Assembly: GCA_964581605.1 (NCBI GenBank)
Contig: CAZOPF010000029.1
Location: 1 to 56,297 of the forward strand
Source: CAADGU01 sp964581605
GTDB lineage: Bacteria; Chloroflexota; Anaerolineae; Promineifilales; Promineifilaceae
Length of the DNA: 56,297 nucleotides
Reading direction: 5' to 3'
Below are positions 1-7,924 of this stretch, in pieces. Position numbers and translations under genes: made by a program. Position 1 is the stretch's first letter; each line of letters begins with the position of its first letter. Below the pieces are notes generated by a model, which was given only the letters and a program-made list of their open reading frames with translations, was not told where the DNA came from and searched no databases.

Positions 1-72
1 TTGGGTGATTGAGTGGTTGAGTGGTTGAGTGATTGGGTAATTACTCAATTACTCAGTTACCCAATTACCCAT
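1..72. repeat. Hairpin built of phased 8-nt repeats
   Basis: Nine consecutive 8-nt units fill this stretch (TTGGGTGA, TTGAGTGG, ... TTACTCAA, TTACTCAG, TTACCCAA). The first five and the last four are approximate reverse complements, so the whole folds as an imperfect hairpin. It contains the stop codon and the last seven codons of the neighbouring minus-strand gene. It may continue left of the window. Confidence 0.8.
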
Positions 73-432
73 TTTCTTCTGATAAGTCGCGTCTGAAAAC
101 CCCAACACCAGATACATAACCCAGGGCAGGAAAAAGAGCAAGATGCCGGTGAGGGTAGTTTTGCCAAAGGCATAGGCGGTATCCAGCGCCACCATCAACC
201 AAATGACGATGTTCAGGATAGGCACAAAAAACAGCAGCATCCACCAGCCCGGCCGGCCGGATATTTTGACCATAAAATACCAGTTGAGGATGGGGATGAC
301 GGCCGTCCAGCCTGGCTCCCCCGCTTTAACCAATGTTTTCCACAAACCGGCCGCAAACACAATATATAAAACCAGCCCAAACAGAGAACTTAGAGTTGTA
401 ATGGTGGCCATGGCATCAGCCGATACAGTCAC
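49..432 (-). CDS. DUF5684-type small membrane protein
   Basis: A 127-residue protein with about three hydrophobic segments and the pattern GWTAVIPILNWYFMVKI-GRPGWW, followed by DTAYAFGK and a C-terminal GFSDATYQ. This is the signature of DUF5684 membrane proteins, which sometimes occur next to signal peptidases; the molecular function is unknown. The start is a GTG, chosen because AAGGAG lies seven bases upstream and a near-consensus promoter precedes it. The last seven residues (MGNWVTE) and the stop codon are encoded inside a phased 8-nt repeat, so the C-terminus is probably repeat-derived and not conserved. It is divergent from acs. Confidence 0.75.
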   Translation of the reverse strand: MTVSADAMATITTLSSLFGLVLYIVFAAGLWKTLVKAGEPGWTAVIPILNWYFMVKISGRPGWWMLLFFVPILNIVIWLMVALDTAYAFGKTTLTGILLFFLPWVMYLVLGFSDATYQKKMGNWVTE

Positions 433-467
433 GAGATTTCTCCTTAAACATGTGATGATAGACGCTA

Positions 468-496
468 CTTATATCTCAGAATGAATCACCTGACAA
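468..496 (-). promoter_or_regulatory. Sigma-70-like promoter of the DUF5684 gene
   Basis: Reading the minus strand, TTGTCA (491-496) and TATAAG (468-473) are separated by exactly 17 bases, each matching consensus at five of six positions. The start codon lies about 30 bases downstream with a good Shine-Dalgarno sequence between. No experimental support. Confidence 0.6.
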
Positions 497-606
497 TAAG
501 GATGCGCCACATGGAATCCACAGCAACCAGCGTTTTACGTTTCGGCCGTTTGTCAATATACTTGAGGCATCATCCCTTACAAATATACAACGAGAAGGAG
601 GCTCAA

Positions 607-2517
607 ATGGCTGAAAACAAAAGTATGGTGGGCGAAGTGTACTACCCCGCACCGGAAGTGATTACCCGCGCTCATATTTCTGATTACGACAAAGTCCACG
701 CTGAAGCGTCAGCTGATCTGGCCGGTTTTTGGGGCAAAGTGGCCGCTGAAAATTACGAGTGGTACAAGCCCTGGGAAACGGTTTTAGACGATAGCAACGC
801 CCCTTTTTACAAATGGTTTGTGGGGGCCAAGGTGAACATTATTCACAACGCGCTGGACAGGCACATGCGCACGGCCGTGCGCAACAAAGCCGCCCTCATC
901 TTTGAAGGCGAACCAGGGGACGTGCGCACCTACACCTATCAACAGCTCAACTTCGAGGTGTGCAAATTTGCCAGCGTCCTGCGCTCCATGGGCGTCAGCA
1001 AAGGCGACCGCGTCACCATCTACATGGGACGCATCCCCGAACTGATGATCGCCATGCTTGCCTGCGCCAAAGTGGGGGCCATGCATTCCGTTGTGTACGG
1101 CGGCTTTTCCACCGAAGCCCTCTTGGGGCGCATTGACGACAGCAAATCCAAACTGCTCATCACCTGTGACGGCGCCTGGCTGCGCGGCAAAATTGTAGAA
1201 CTCAAACAAATTGCCAACGAAGCCGTAGACCGTGCCGGCACCATCCAATCCGTCATCTGCGTCAAGCGTACCGGGCAAGAGGTGGAAATGGTCTCCGGCC
1301 GTGACTACTGGTACCATGACCTGATGAACCTGCCCATTGCCGACCCCAAAGCGGCCACCCAGGTGATGGACGCCGAAGACCCCCTCTTCATTCTCTACAC
1401 CTCCGGCACTACCGGCAAACCCAAAGCCATTTTGCATACACACGGCGGCTACATGGTCTGGACGAGTACCACGCTCAAATGGACGTTTGATGTGAAGCCG
1501 GAAGATGTGTGGTGGTGTGCGGCCGATCCCGGCTGGATTACCGGGCACAGCTACATCGTCTACTCTCCCCTCATTTTGGGGGCGACCAGCTTTATGTATG
1601 AGGGTGCGCCCACTTTCCCATACCCGGATCGCTGGTGGTCAATGGTGGCGAAGTATGGCGTTTCCATCATGTATACCGCTCCCACCGCCATTCGCGGGCT
1701 GATGCGTTTTGGCGAAAGCTGGCCGAACAAACACGACCTGTCTTCACTACGGCTGCTGGGCACGGTGGGCGAACCGATCAATCCTGAGGCCTGGAAGTGG
1801 TATCACCGGGTCATTGGCAAAGAACGCTGTCCAATCATGGATACCTGGTGGCAGACGGAGACGGGCGGCTTTATGATCACGCCGCTGCCCTGTGTGCCCT
1901 TGAAGCCGGGGTCAGCTACTCGCGCCTTTCCCGGCGTGCAGGTGGATGTGGTGGACGAAGAAGGCGACCCGGTGGCTACCAATGAAGAAGGCTATCTGGT
2001 CATCCAATCCCCCTGGCCGGGCATGTTGCGCACCATTTACCAGGACCCCGACCGCTTTGTGCAGCAGTATTGGAGCCGCTTTGCCGAGCAGGGCTGGTAT
2101 CTGCCCGGCGACAGTGCGCGTAAGGATGAGGATGGGTATATCTGGGTGATCGGCCGTATTGATGATGTGATCAAAGTGTCTGGTTATCGCCTGGGCACGG
2201 CCGAGATCGAAAGCGCCCTGGTCAGCCATCCGGCCGTCGCCGAAGCGGCCGCCATTGGCATCCCTGATCCCAATGAAGTGAAGGGGAACATCATCAAAGC
2301 ATATTGCATTTTGCGGCAAGGGTTTGACGCTACCGAAAAGCTGGCTCACGAACTACGTGACCATGTGGGGCATGAGATGGGGCCGATTGCCAAACCGGAA
2401 ACAGTGGAATTTGTGACCTCCCTCCCCAAGACGCGCTCCGGCAAAATTATGCGCCGCGTCCTGAAAGCTCGCGCGTTGGGCATGGATGAGGGGGATGTTT
2501 CGACATTAGAAGAATAG
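607..2517 (+). CDS. acs: Acetyl-CoA synthetase (AMP-forming)
   Basis: Activates acetate to acetyl-CoA through acetyl-AMP, in the cytoplasm. The 636-residue length fits the family. Visible are the AMP-binding P-loop YTSGTTGKPKA (about residue 264), WWQTETGG (about 413), the hinge region GDSARKDEDGY...GRIDDVIKVSGYR (about 500) and the C-terminal PKTRSGKIMRR, whose last-Lys position is the usual acetylation-controlled catalytic lysine. I place the start at 607 because AAGGAGG sits at 595-601; an in-frame ATG at 481 would add 42 unconserved residues. It stands alone and ends convergently with the TRAP genes at a strong shared hairpin. Propionate activation is a possible side activity. Confidence 0.93.
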   Translation: MAENKSMVGEVYYPAPEVITRAHISDYDKVHAEASADLAGFWGKVAAENYEWYKPWETVLDDSNAPFYKWFVGAKVNIIHNALDRHMRTAVRNKAALIFEGEPGDVRTYTYQQLNFEVCKFASVLRSMGVSKGDRVTIYMGRIPELMIAMLACAKVGAMHSVVYGGFSTEALLGRIDDSKSKLLITCDGAWLRGKIVELKQIANEAVDRAGTIQSVICVKRTGQEVEMVSGRDYWYHDLMNLPIADPKAATQVMDAEDPLFILYTSGTTGKPKAILHTHGGYMVWTSTTLKWTFDVKPEDVWWCAADPGWITGHSYIVYSPLILGATSFMYEGAPTFPYPDRWWSMVAKYGVSIMYTAPTAIRGLMRFGESWPNKHDLSSLRLLGTVGEPINPEAWKWYHRVIGKERCPIMDTWWQTETGGFMITPLPCVPLKPGSATRAFPGVQVDVVDEEGDPVATNEEGYLVIQSPWPGMLRTIYQDPDRFVQQYWSRFAEQGWYLPGDSARKDEDGYIWVIGRIDDVIKVSGYRLGTAEIESALVSHPAVAEAAAIGIPDPNEVKGNIIKAYCILRQGFDATEKLAHELRDHVGHEMGPIAKPETVEFVTSLPKTRSGKIMRRVLKARALGMDEGDVSTLEE

Positions 2518-2524
2518 CCTGTGT

Positions 2525-2588
2525 AGTGCCAGGCAAGGGGCAAAACCATGTTGGTTGACCAGAGTCTTACCGCCCCTTGCCTGGCACT
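2525..2588. terminator. Bidirectional terminator-like hairpin between acs and dctM
   Basis: A perfect 17-bp inverted repeat: AGTGCCAGGCAAGGGGC at 2525-2541 and its complement at 2572-2588, with a 30-nt loop. It occupies the whole spacer between two convergent stop codons. There is no long T tract on either side, so a dispersed repeat is also possible. Confidence 0.6.
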
Positions 2589-2592
2589 GCTT

Positions 2593-3930
2593 TTACGACG
2601 CCAGATTTACCAGCCACAACACGGTGCTGGGAACCAGCATCACAATAATCAAAGCCACCATTTGCAGCCCCATGAAGGGGATGGCGCCCTTGTGAATGTC
2701 CAGTGTTTGCACTTCGGGCGGGGCCACGCTTTGCAGGTAAAAGAGGGAAAAACCGACCGGTGGCGAAATGAAGGCGATGTTGAGATTAACGGCCACCATT
2801 ACCGTGAACCAGACCAGATTTACGTCGAGCGCAATGGCCGCCGGGATCAAAATGGGCATGGCGATGAAGCTGATTTCCAGAAATTCCAGGTTGATGCCGA
2901 GCAGGAAAATGGCGATATTGGCGACGATGATGAAGCCCCAATAACCGCCGGGCAGGTTGGTCAGGAGTTCGGTGGCAAACTGCTGCCCACCCAGGTTGTC
3001 AAAGACGACGCTAAAGAGGGAGGAGCAGAAGAGAATCATCAAAACCAGGGAGGTGATGTTGGCGGTGGTGCGGGCAGCCTGCTTCAAAACCTGCCAGTTC
3101 AGGTTGTGGTTGAGCAGGGCCAGCAGGCAAGCGCCAAACGCGCCCACAGCGCCAGATTCGGTGGGGGTGGCGGTGCCGGTGAAGATGCTGCCCAGAACGG
3201 CAAATATGAGTAGGAGAGCGGGGACAACGGCTACGGCCGTTTGCCTGGCCAAGGCCCACCCCTTCACCGTTCGCGCTTCGGGGGGCAGCGCCGGGGCCAC
3301 TTCCGGCCGGAAAAAGGCATAAATCAACACGTAGGCGGCATACAAACCGGCCAACATCAAACCGGGAATCAATGCCCCCAGAAAGAGATCACCCACTGGC
3401 ACACCCACCTGCTGGCTGAGAACAACCAGCACCAGACTGGGCGGAATCAATTGGGCCAGTGTCCCCGATGAAGTAATGACACCTGTTGCCAGTTTGTGGT
3501 TATAGCCATAACGCAGCATGGCCGGTAAGGCCAGCAGCCCCATCACAATAACCGTCGCCGCCACAACACCGGTTGCGGCCGCCAGCAATGTGCCCACCAG
3601 CACCACTGCCAACGCCAGCCCGCCGCGCACCGGCCCCAGCAACAGCCCCACCGTCTCCAGCAGCCGCTCCGCCAGCCCGGACTTTTCAAAAATGGCCCCC
3701 ATAAAGACAAAGAAAGGAATAGCCAGCAGCGTATAATCGGACATGGAACCAAACCAGCGGTTGGGTAGCAGCCGCAAGATCTCCAGATCAAAAGCGCCCA
3801 ACGCCAGACCAATCGCGCCAAACACAATGGCCGTGCCGGCAAATGAAAAAGCCACCGGGTAGCCGGTCAGTATGAGAAATAAGAACAGCACAAACATGAT
3901 GATGGCTACCCATTCAAAACCTGATCCCAT
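2593..3930 (-). CDS. dctM: TRAP transporter large permease (DctM)
   Basis: The 12-helix ion-coupled subunit of a tripartite ATP-independent periplasmic transporter, 445 residues, usual length. It has the typical N-terminal LILTGYPVAFSFAG segment, the central GILASSGTLA-like stretch (GVITSSGTLAQLIPPSLVLV) and the repeated helical hairpins of the DctM fold. The start is supported by GGAGGG eight bases upstream. It follows the small permease after 115 bases, a spacer holding only degraded repeat-like sequence (AAAGATGC, CGAGAAATACAG). No DctP binding protein is encoded here, so the substrate, typically a carboxylate or compatible solute, cannot be named. Confidence 0.92.
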   Translation of the reverse strand: MGSGFEWVAIIMFVLFLFLILTGYPVAFSFAGTAIVFGAIGLALGAFDLEILRLLPNRWFGSMSDYTLLAIPFFVFMGAIFEKSGLAERLLETVGLLLGPVRGGLALAVVLVGTLLAAATGVVAATVIVMGLLALPAMLRYGYNHKLATGVITSSGTLAQLIPPSLVLVVLSQQVGVPVGDLFLGALIPGLMLAGLYAAYVLIYAFFRPEVAPALPPEARTVKGWALARQTAVAVVPALLLIFAVLGSIFTGTATPTESGAVGAFGACLLALLNHNLNWQVLKQAARTTANITSLVLMILFCSSLFSVVFDNLGGQQFATELLTNLPGGYWGFIIVANIAIFLLGINLEFLEISFIAMPILIPAAIALDVNLVWFTVMVAVNLNIAFISPPVGFSLFYLQSVAPPEVQTLDIHKGAIPFMGLQMVALIIVMLVPSTVLWLVNLAS

Positions 3931-4045
3931 AACTTCCCTCCTTCAAAAAAAAGATTCAAGGCAAAGATGCAAACGGGCAAAGAACGCCGAGAAATACAGA
4001 TAAAGAAGAAATCCGCGTCATCAGCGTTCGTCCGCACCTCATTTT

Positions 4046-4645
4046 TTACTCCACACGCAGCGGCTCTTCCCGTTCAAGCGGTGTGGTGCGTTTGAGTTCG
4101 TCAATGTCACGTAGTGTGCCGTAAAGGCGAATCAGTTCCACAATGGCTTGCAGCAGCAGTGTAAAAAAGCCCACCAGAATCATCGTTTTGATGGGGGCGC
4201 GGGGCAGGCCGCTGGGGTCGGGCGACATTTCCCAGGTGCCCCACGAGCCATCGAAGCGGCGGCCCCAGGAAAGCATAACCGGGTTGTAGGTGACAGCCAG
4301 CCCCAAAAAGCAAAAGGGGATGAGGGCGATGAGATGCCCCACAAAATCTATAATCGCTTTGCGTTTCTGGCTTTGCTGCCCGTACCAGAAATCAACGCGC
4401 ACGTTGATGTTGTTTTTAAGGATGTAGGCGAAGCCAAAAAAGAAGATGAGCGAATAGAGATACCATTGGATTTCGATGATGGCGTTGGAGGTGAGGCGTG
4501 TGCCGACAAACTGGCCTGCGTAACGCAAGACAACATTGGCAAACCCGATGAAGATGGTGGGTAAGACAAGGTACATGGAGAGTGCGCCTAACCCTTCGCT
4601 GAGTCTATCAATGGCATTGGCATAAAGCTGGAGGATGCGGATCAT
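4046..4645 (-). CDS. dctQ: TRAP transporter small permease (DctQ)
   Basis: A 199-residue protein with four predicted membrane helices and the family pattern IEIQWYLYSLIFFFGFAY...NNINVRVDFWY around residues 60-95. It pairs with DctM to form the membrane part of a TRAP transporter. It lies directly upstream of dctM and downstream of a universal stress protein gene, all on the minus strand. No Shine-Dalgarno sequence precedes the ATG, which lies just after a tandem 7-nt repeat. The matching solute receptor must be encoded elsewhere. Confidence 0.9.
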   Translation of the reverse strand: MIRILQLYANAIDRLSEGLGALSMYLVLPTIFIGFANVVLRYAGQFVGTRLTSNAIIEIQWYLYSLIFFFGFAYILKNNINVRVDFWYGQQSQKRKAIIDFVGHLIALIPFCFLGLAVTYNPVMLSWGRRFDGSWGTWEMSPDPSGLPRAPIKTMILVGFFTLLLQAIVELIRLYGTLRDIDELKRTTPLEREEPLRVE

Positions 4646-4659
4646 GGGCGGTAGTTGGT

Positions 4660-4716
4660 GGGAATTGGGAATTAGGAATAGGAATTATGAATTAGGAATT
4701 AGGAATTAGGAATTAG
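4660..4716. repeat. Tandem 7-nt repeat (GAATTAG units)
   Basis: Eight or so consecutive units of GAATTAG and close variants, in one orientation only. It lies between the USP gene and dctQ. This is a single-arm version of the phased-repeat hairpins seen in other spacers. Confidence 0.8.
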
Positions 4717-4762
4717 TAAGGTTGGGGAGAAGGATACTGTAGGTTGGGCGATCTGGCAATTT

Positions 4763-5212
4763 TTAGTTGTTGTCAGGGGGACGAATCAGGAGGACGGGAA
4801 TGGCGGCACGGCCGATTACTTTTTCGGCGATGTTGCCAAACATGAGGCGCTTGAGGCCGGTGAAGCCGTGCGTGGACATGATGATGGTGTCGGCCTGTTC
4901 GGCAACGGCCGTGTCCAATATCATCTCATGCACCGGTTCGCCCTGGCGGATGACGGCCGTGACCACATACCCCTCCTCGCGCAAAACCTGTTCCTTTTCC
5001 CGTAGATACGCAGTGGCATCGTGCGCTTCATGGGTCTGGGTGGCTTGTTCTGTTGATGGCATCTCCGCCCGCATTTCCCCCTCCCAACCGGACGAAACGA
5101 CATGCAGCAATAAAATCTCGCTCCGGTAATGCTGTGCCAGCGAGCGTGCATAAGCCAGAGTCAATTCACCAAATGAAGAACCATCTAGCGGAATGAGTAG
5201 TTTTTGGAACAT
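4763..5212 (-). CDS. Universal stress protein (UspA family)
   Basis: A 149-residue cytoplasmic protein of the UspA fold: KLLIPLDGSSFGELTLAYA at the N-terminus and the nucleotide-binding STHGFTGLKRLMFGN motif near residue 120, followed by EKVIGRAAIPVLLIRP. This is the ATP-binding subgroup pattern (G-2x-G-9x-G). The start is placed at 5212, with GGAGGA ten bases upstream, and not at 5257. It sits directly upstream of dctQM. In Halomonas the USP TeaD binds ATP and regulates the TRAP transporter TeaABC, so a regulatory role here is a reasonable inference. Nothing further is recognisable in 5213-5405. Confidence 0.9.
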   Translation of the reverse strand: MFQKLLIPLDGSSFGELTLAYARSLAQHYRSEILLLHVVSSGWEGEMRAEMPSTEQATQTHEAHDATAYLREKEQVLREEGYVVTAVIRQGEPVHEMILDTAVAEQADTIIMSTHGFTGLKRLMFGNIAEKVIGRAAIPVLLIRPPDNN

Positions 5213-5405
5213 CACAGATTTTTCCTCCAACAACAATTGGCGCATGGTACGGAACATGAAGCAGCGCCCTTTTATGCCTCACGTCCAAAAGGGATACTTA
5301 ATTGTACATTTGTATTGGCCAGCCGCCACCTGTCCGTGCCCACCCGGATGGCGATTTCCGCCAACACAGTGAGAATGGCTAGTTGACTGACAAATTTCAT
5401 TTTTC

Positions 5406-5479
5406 AACCGCAGAGGGCGCGGAGAACGCAGAGATTTCTCCTTTAGTTAACCTCTGCGCCCTCCGCGTTCTCTGCGGTT
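5406..5479. repeat. 28-bp inverted repeat with 9-nt internal period
   Basis: Arms at 5406-5433 and 5452-5479 pair over 28 bases. Each arm consists of three 9-nt blocks of the type CGCAGAGGG, CGCGGAGAA, CGCAGAG, and two blocks are exchanged between the arms. It lies between the pseudogene and the USP gene, about 20 bases beyond the pseudogene end. Confidence 0.8.
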
Positions 5480-5491
5480 AGATAAGTTTTG

Positions 5492-6163
5492 TCAGCCAAT
5501 CAGGTGAGAATGGTCTGGTTTTCCGGCGTTTTGCCGTTTTTCAGCAGGGGCATGATGTTGAGCACGATCTCGTCGAAGGTCGGATACTCCCCTTCGCGTG
5601 TTTTGGCAAATCTTTAATTTCGCCCGGTGGTTTGATGGTGGTGTAATCGAGAGCAGGTTTTCTTTGACGGCCGTTTTGCCAGTTGTGGGCGTGAGTTGAA
5701 AGGCGGTTGGGGACAGAAATGCCTGTAGCTGCGGCCAAAATTGGGCAATTTCCGAAAGTTGAAAGTAAAGCACCGCTTCGGCGCGGTCAATTTGAAAGAG
5801 GATGAATTCACGGCCGTTGCACAACGCATACCACTTCACGCGCACGTCTGGATGAATGGCATAGCTGTAAATTTGCTCCTGATGCTCGTGGTTCAGCACA
5901 TCCTCGTCTGGCGCTTTGGCGTCCAGCACCCAGGCATAGCTGCCATCCACTTCCAGCAGATAATCGGGGATTTGTTTGATCGGCCGTTTTTTAGAGCCAA
6001 TCTTGATGAAGGGGTGGGTGAGGGTTTTGCTGCGGATAATTTTGTACGGCCCGGATTCGGCATAATACAAGGCCATCAGCAGTGGCTGGATGAGCGCCTC
6101 CCGCACCGAATCTTCTTTAAAGTCAGGGAAGTTGAGCCGGGAGAAGTCGAAATCTTCGTACAC
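5492..6163 (-). pseudogene. HsdR N-terminal-like nuclease domain, frameshifted and truncated
   Basis: Residues 1-170 match the type I restriction enzyme HsdR N-terminal domain: FKEDSVREALIQPLL, then IPDYLLEVDGSYAWVLDAKAP, with the PD-(D/E)XK-like D...D-A-K. After that the reading frame breaks. The sequence continues naturally only if two indels are undone: an extra CT near 5650 (frame regained as LDYTTIKPPGEIKDLPKHAKG) and a missing G near 5600 (frame regained as EYPTFDEIVLNIMPLL, then NGKTPENQTILT and stop at 5500). The 3' end is also cut short and is followed by an inverted repeat. I read it as a decayed restriction-associated gene; assembly errors are the alternative. Confidence 0.75.
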
Positions 6164-6183
6164 GTGAAAGTATTGTCTACCGA

Positions 6184-6519
6184 TTAACCAACGGCGTATT
6201 CGGTATACGGCCGTTTGGCCGGCGAGTGAAACCCCAACACAATTTCCTGTTTGGATATACCCATCGCTTCCAACTCACGTGCCACACCATTTTGTGTACC
6301 ATCAAACTGAATCCAGATTTTGCCATCAATAATATCAATATGAATGACCTGCCCCTCTATTCGCATCATATCATGCCAACCTGATTCCACTAAAGCATAG
6401 TGATCGTTTGTTTCATCAAAGATAACCTCTGTGCGAATATCCTTCAGGGCTGATTCATGTTGGGCATGTTCCAGTATTACTTGCTTAATGGCATTGCGGT
6501 AACGAGTTAAGGTATCCAT
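6184..6519 (-). CDS. xisI: XisI-like protein (fdxN excision controlling factor family)
   Basis: A 111-residue protein with the XisI hallmarks YRNAIKQVILEHA, the central DHYALVESGWHDMMRIEG and the C-terminal GISKQEIVLGFHSPAKRPYTEYAVG. XisI was named from the excision of the nif fdxN element in Anabaena; most homologues, like this one, occur in XisH-XisI pairs without any excision element and have unknown function. The start codon overlaps the end of xisH by 13 bases, implying translational coupling. No fdxN or recombinase gene is nearby. Confidence 0.9.
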   Translation of the reverse strand: MDTLTRYRNAIKQVILEHAQHESALKDIRTEVIFDETNDHYALVESGWHDMMRIEGQVIHIDIIDGKIWIQFDGTQNGVARELEAMGISKQEIVLGFHSPAKRPYTEYAVG

Positions 6520-6924
6520 TGTTTGATAACCTCCTCTTTAGGGCGGAAAACAACCAGTTTAAGATTAGCTTGTTGAATCATCCGCTGCCCTAGCATTTCA
6601 CTAAAAATACCGATGTAAGCGTCCTCAGGGACGGCCAAGTATAAGTCTCTTTCGGGAAAGGTAACAGTTAAAATACCCAAATACATGACGTAAGAGCCAA
6701 CCGCTTCTTGTAAATCTTCAACTTCAGATGAGCCACGAAAACTCTTGACCTCCACCACAATTCTGCGCTGTTCTTTTTCTGCGGCAAAAAGCTTCTCTGC
6801 TTCCAAATCTGCATAGATTTTACGAATGCCATATTTGAGCAAAAAAGGATCGTGGGTAATAAGTCCACCCATCTTTTTCAAGTGCCGTTCTAACCGTATT
6901 GTGATAAAAGTCTCTGGCAGACAT
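6507..6924 (-). pseudogene. xisH: XisH-like protein with a one-base frameshift near its N-terminus
   Basis: The main frame (start 6881) reads ITHDPFLLKYG...DLEAEKLFAAEKEQRRIVVEVKSFRGSSEVEDLQ..., the XisH nuclease-like fold with E and V-E-V-K positions kept, and ends VIKQWIP. It lacks the family's N-terminus. That N-terminus is present upstream in another frame: an ATG at 6924 gives MSARDFYHNTVRTALEKDGW, then T, after which one extra T near 6859-6862 breaks the frame. Removing it yields DGWTITHDP, exactly the family consensus, and a protein of about 138 residues. Either the gene is newly inactivated or the base is a sequencing error. Confidence 0.8.
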
Positions 6925-6966
6925 GAATTTGCTTTACCTCACCGGGTCGTCTTCTCTTGACCAGGC

Positions 6967-7812
6967 TTATTCCAACAATTTGTTCAAATACCACTTACCG
7001 GAAAGCAGGCTATTGACATCTTTTGCCAGTTCCCCGGCCGTGTGGTAGCGGTCGGCTTTGTCTTTGGCTAATGCTTTGTTCAGAATTTCATCCCAGGGCA
7101 GGCGTGATTGTGGTAGGGCAGCCTGCACGCTGGGCACCGGCTCCGTCAGGTGTGCCAGAATGGTGCTGACCAGCGTGTCCTTTTTGAAAGGCAACTTACC
7201 GGTGAGCATGAAGAACAGCACAATGCCCAGAGAGTAGACGTCGGTACGGCCGTCTAAATCCTTCTCCCCCTGAATTTGCTCTGGACTCATATATTCCACT
7301 GTACCAATAAAGGTGTTATCGGCCGTCAGGCCAGCCGCCGCCGTACTTTTGGCAATGCCAAAATCAGACAAAAACGCCTCTTCTTTGGTATCAAACAAAA
7401 TGTTAGCCGGTTTAATATCGCGGTGAACGATCTTTTTGTGGTGAGCTTCGTCTAATGCGGCCGCTACCCGCTCTATGATGGGCGCAATCTCTTGCAGCTT
7501 CATTGGCCCCTTGCCAATGCGCTCTTCCAACGTTCCCCCGTTCATATAGCGCATCACAATATAAGATTGGTCACCCTGATTGCCAAAATCATAAATCGGC
7601 ACAATGGCCGGGTGTTCCAGCGCGGCAATCGTCTCCGCCTCTTGTTGGAAACGATCAAAAAACGTCGGGTCATTTTCCATCAACTGCGCCGACATCACCT
7701 TAATGGCGACATCACGACGGATAAATGGGTCATGGCCCAGGTATACCGTAGCCATGCCCCCGCGCCCCAACCGTTGCAAAATTTCATAGCGTCCAATACG
7801 TTCTGTGCTCAT
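6967..7812 (-). CDS. Small Ser/Thr protein kinase (Hanks type)
   Basis: A 281-residue soluble kinase with a complete catalytic core: glycine loop LGRGGMATVYLG, VAIKVM lysine, HRDIKPANILF catalytic loop, DFGIA, and SPEQ in place of APE, followed by the DGRTDVYSLG helix. It has almost no sequence outside the kinase domain, no membrane segment and no PASTA repeats. The start at 7812 has AGAGGA upstream; an ATG-type start at 7857 would add 15 unlikely residues. It lies downstream of nrfA but is separated from it by a strong terminator, so it is probably its own unit. Substrate unknown. Confidence 0.92.
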   Translation of the reverse strand: MSTERIGRYEILQRLGRGGMATVYLGHDPFIRRDVAIKVMSAQLMENDPTFFDRFQQEAETIAALEHPAIVPIYDFGNQGDQSYIVMRYMNGGTLEERIGKGPMKLQEIAPIIERVAAALDEAHHKKIVHRDIKPANILFDTKEEAFLSDFGIAKSTAAAGLTADNTFIGTVEYMSPEQIQGEKDLDGRTDVYSLGIVLFFMLTGKLPFKKDTLVSTILAHLTEPVPSVQAALPQSRLPWDEILNKALAKDKADRYHTAGELAKDVNSLLSGKWYLNKLLE

Positions 7813-7866
7813 GAGTATCCTCTCGTAACCCGATTCTAATGCATGGGCAAGGGGCAAGCAACAAAA

Positions 7867-7890
7867 AGAGGGTCACGGCCGTGACCCTCT
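7867..7890 (-). terminator. Rho-independent terminator of nrfHA
   Basis: A perfect 24-base palindrome whose centre is the octamer ACGGCCGT (7875-7882). On the minus strand it is followed at once by TTTTTG, as expected for an intrinsic terminator, 35 bases after the nrfA stop codon. Confidence 0.85.
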
Positions 7891-7924
7891 CATGTAACGA
7901 ACCTCAGGCTGCCCGGCGTCTAAA

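Noticed and set aside
784..1548. Long open frame antisense to acs (254 codons), with others at 1912-2349
   Set aside because: The sense strand is a fully conserved acetyl-CoA synthetase; the antisense product is low-complexity (G/H/V-rich) with no family features.
6184..6924. XisH/XisI as sign of an excisable element
   Set aside because: No recombinase, fdxN or att-like repeats nearby; these pairs are common without any excision element.
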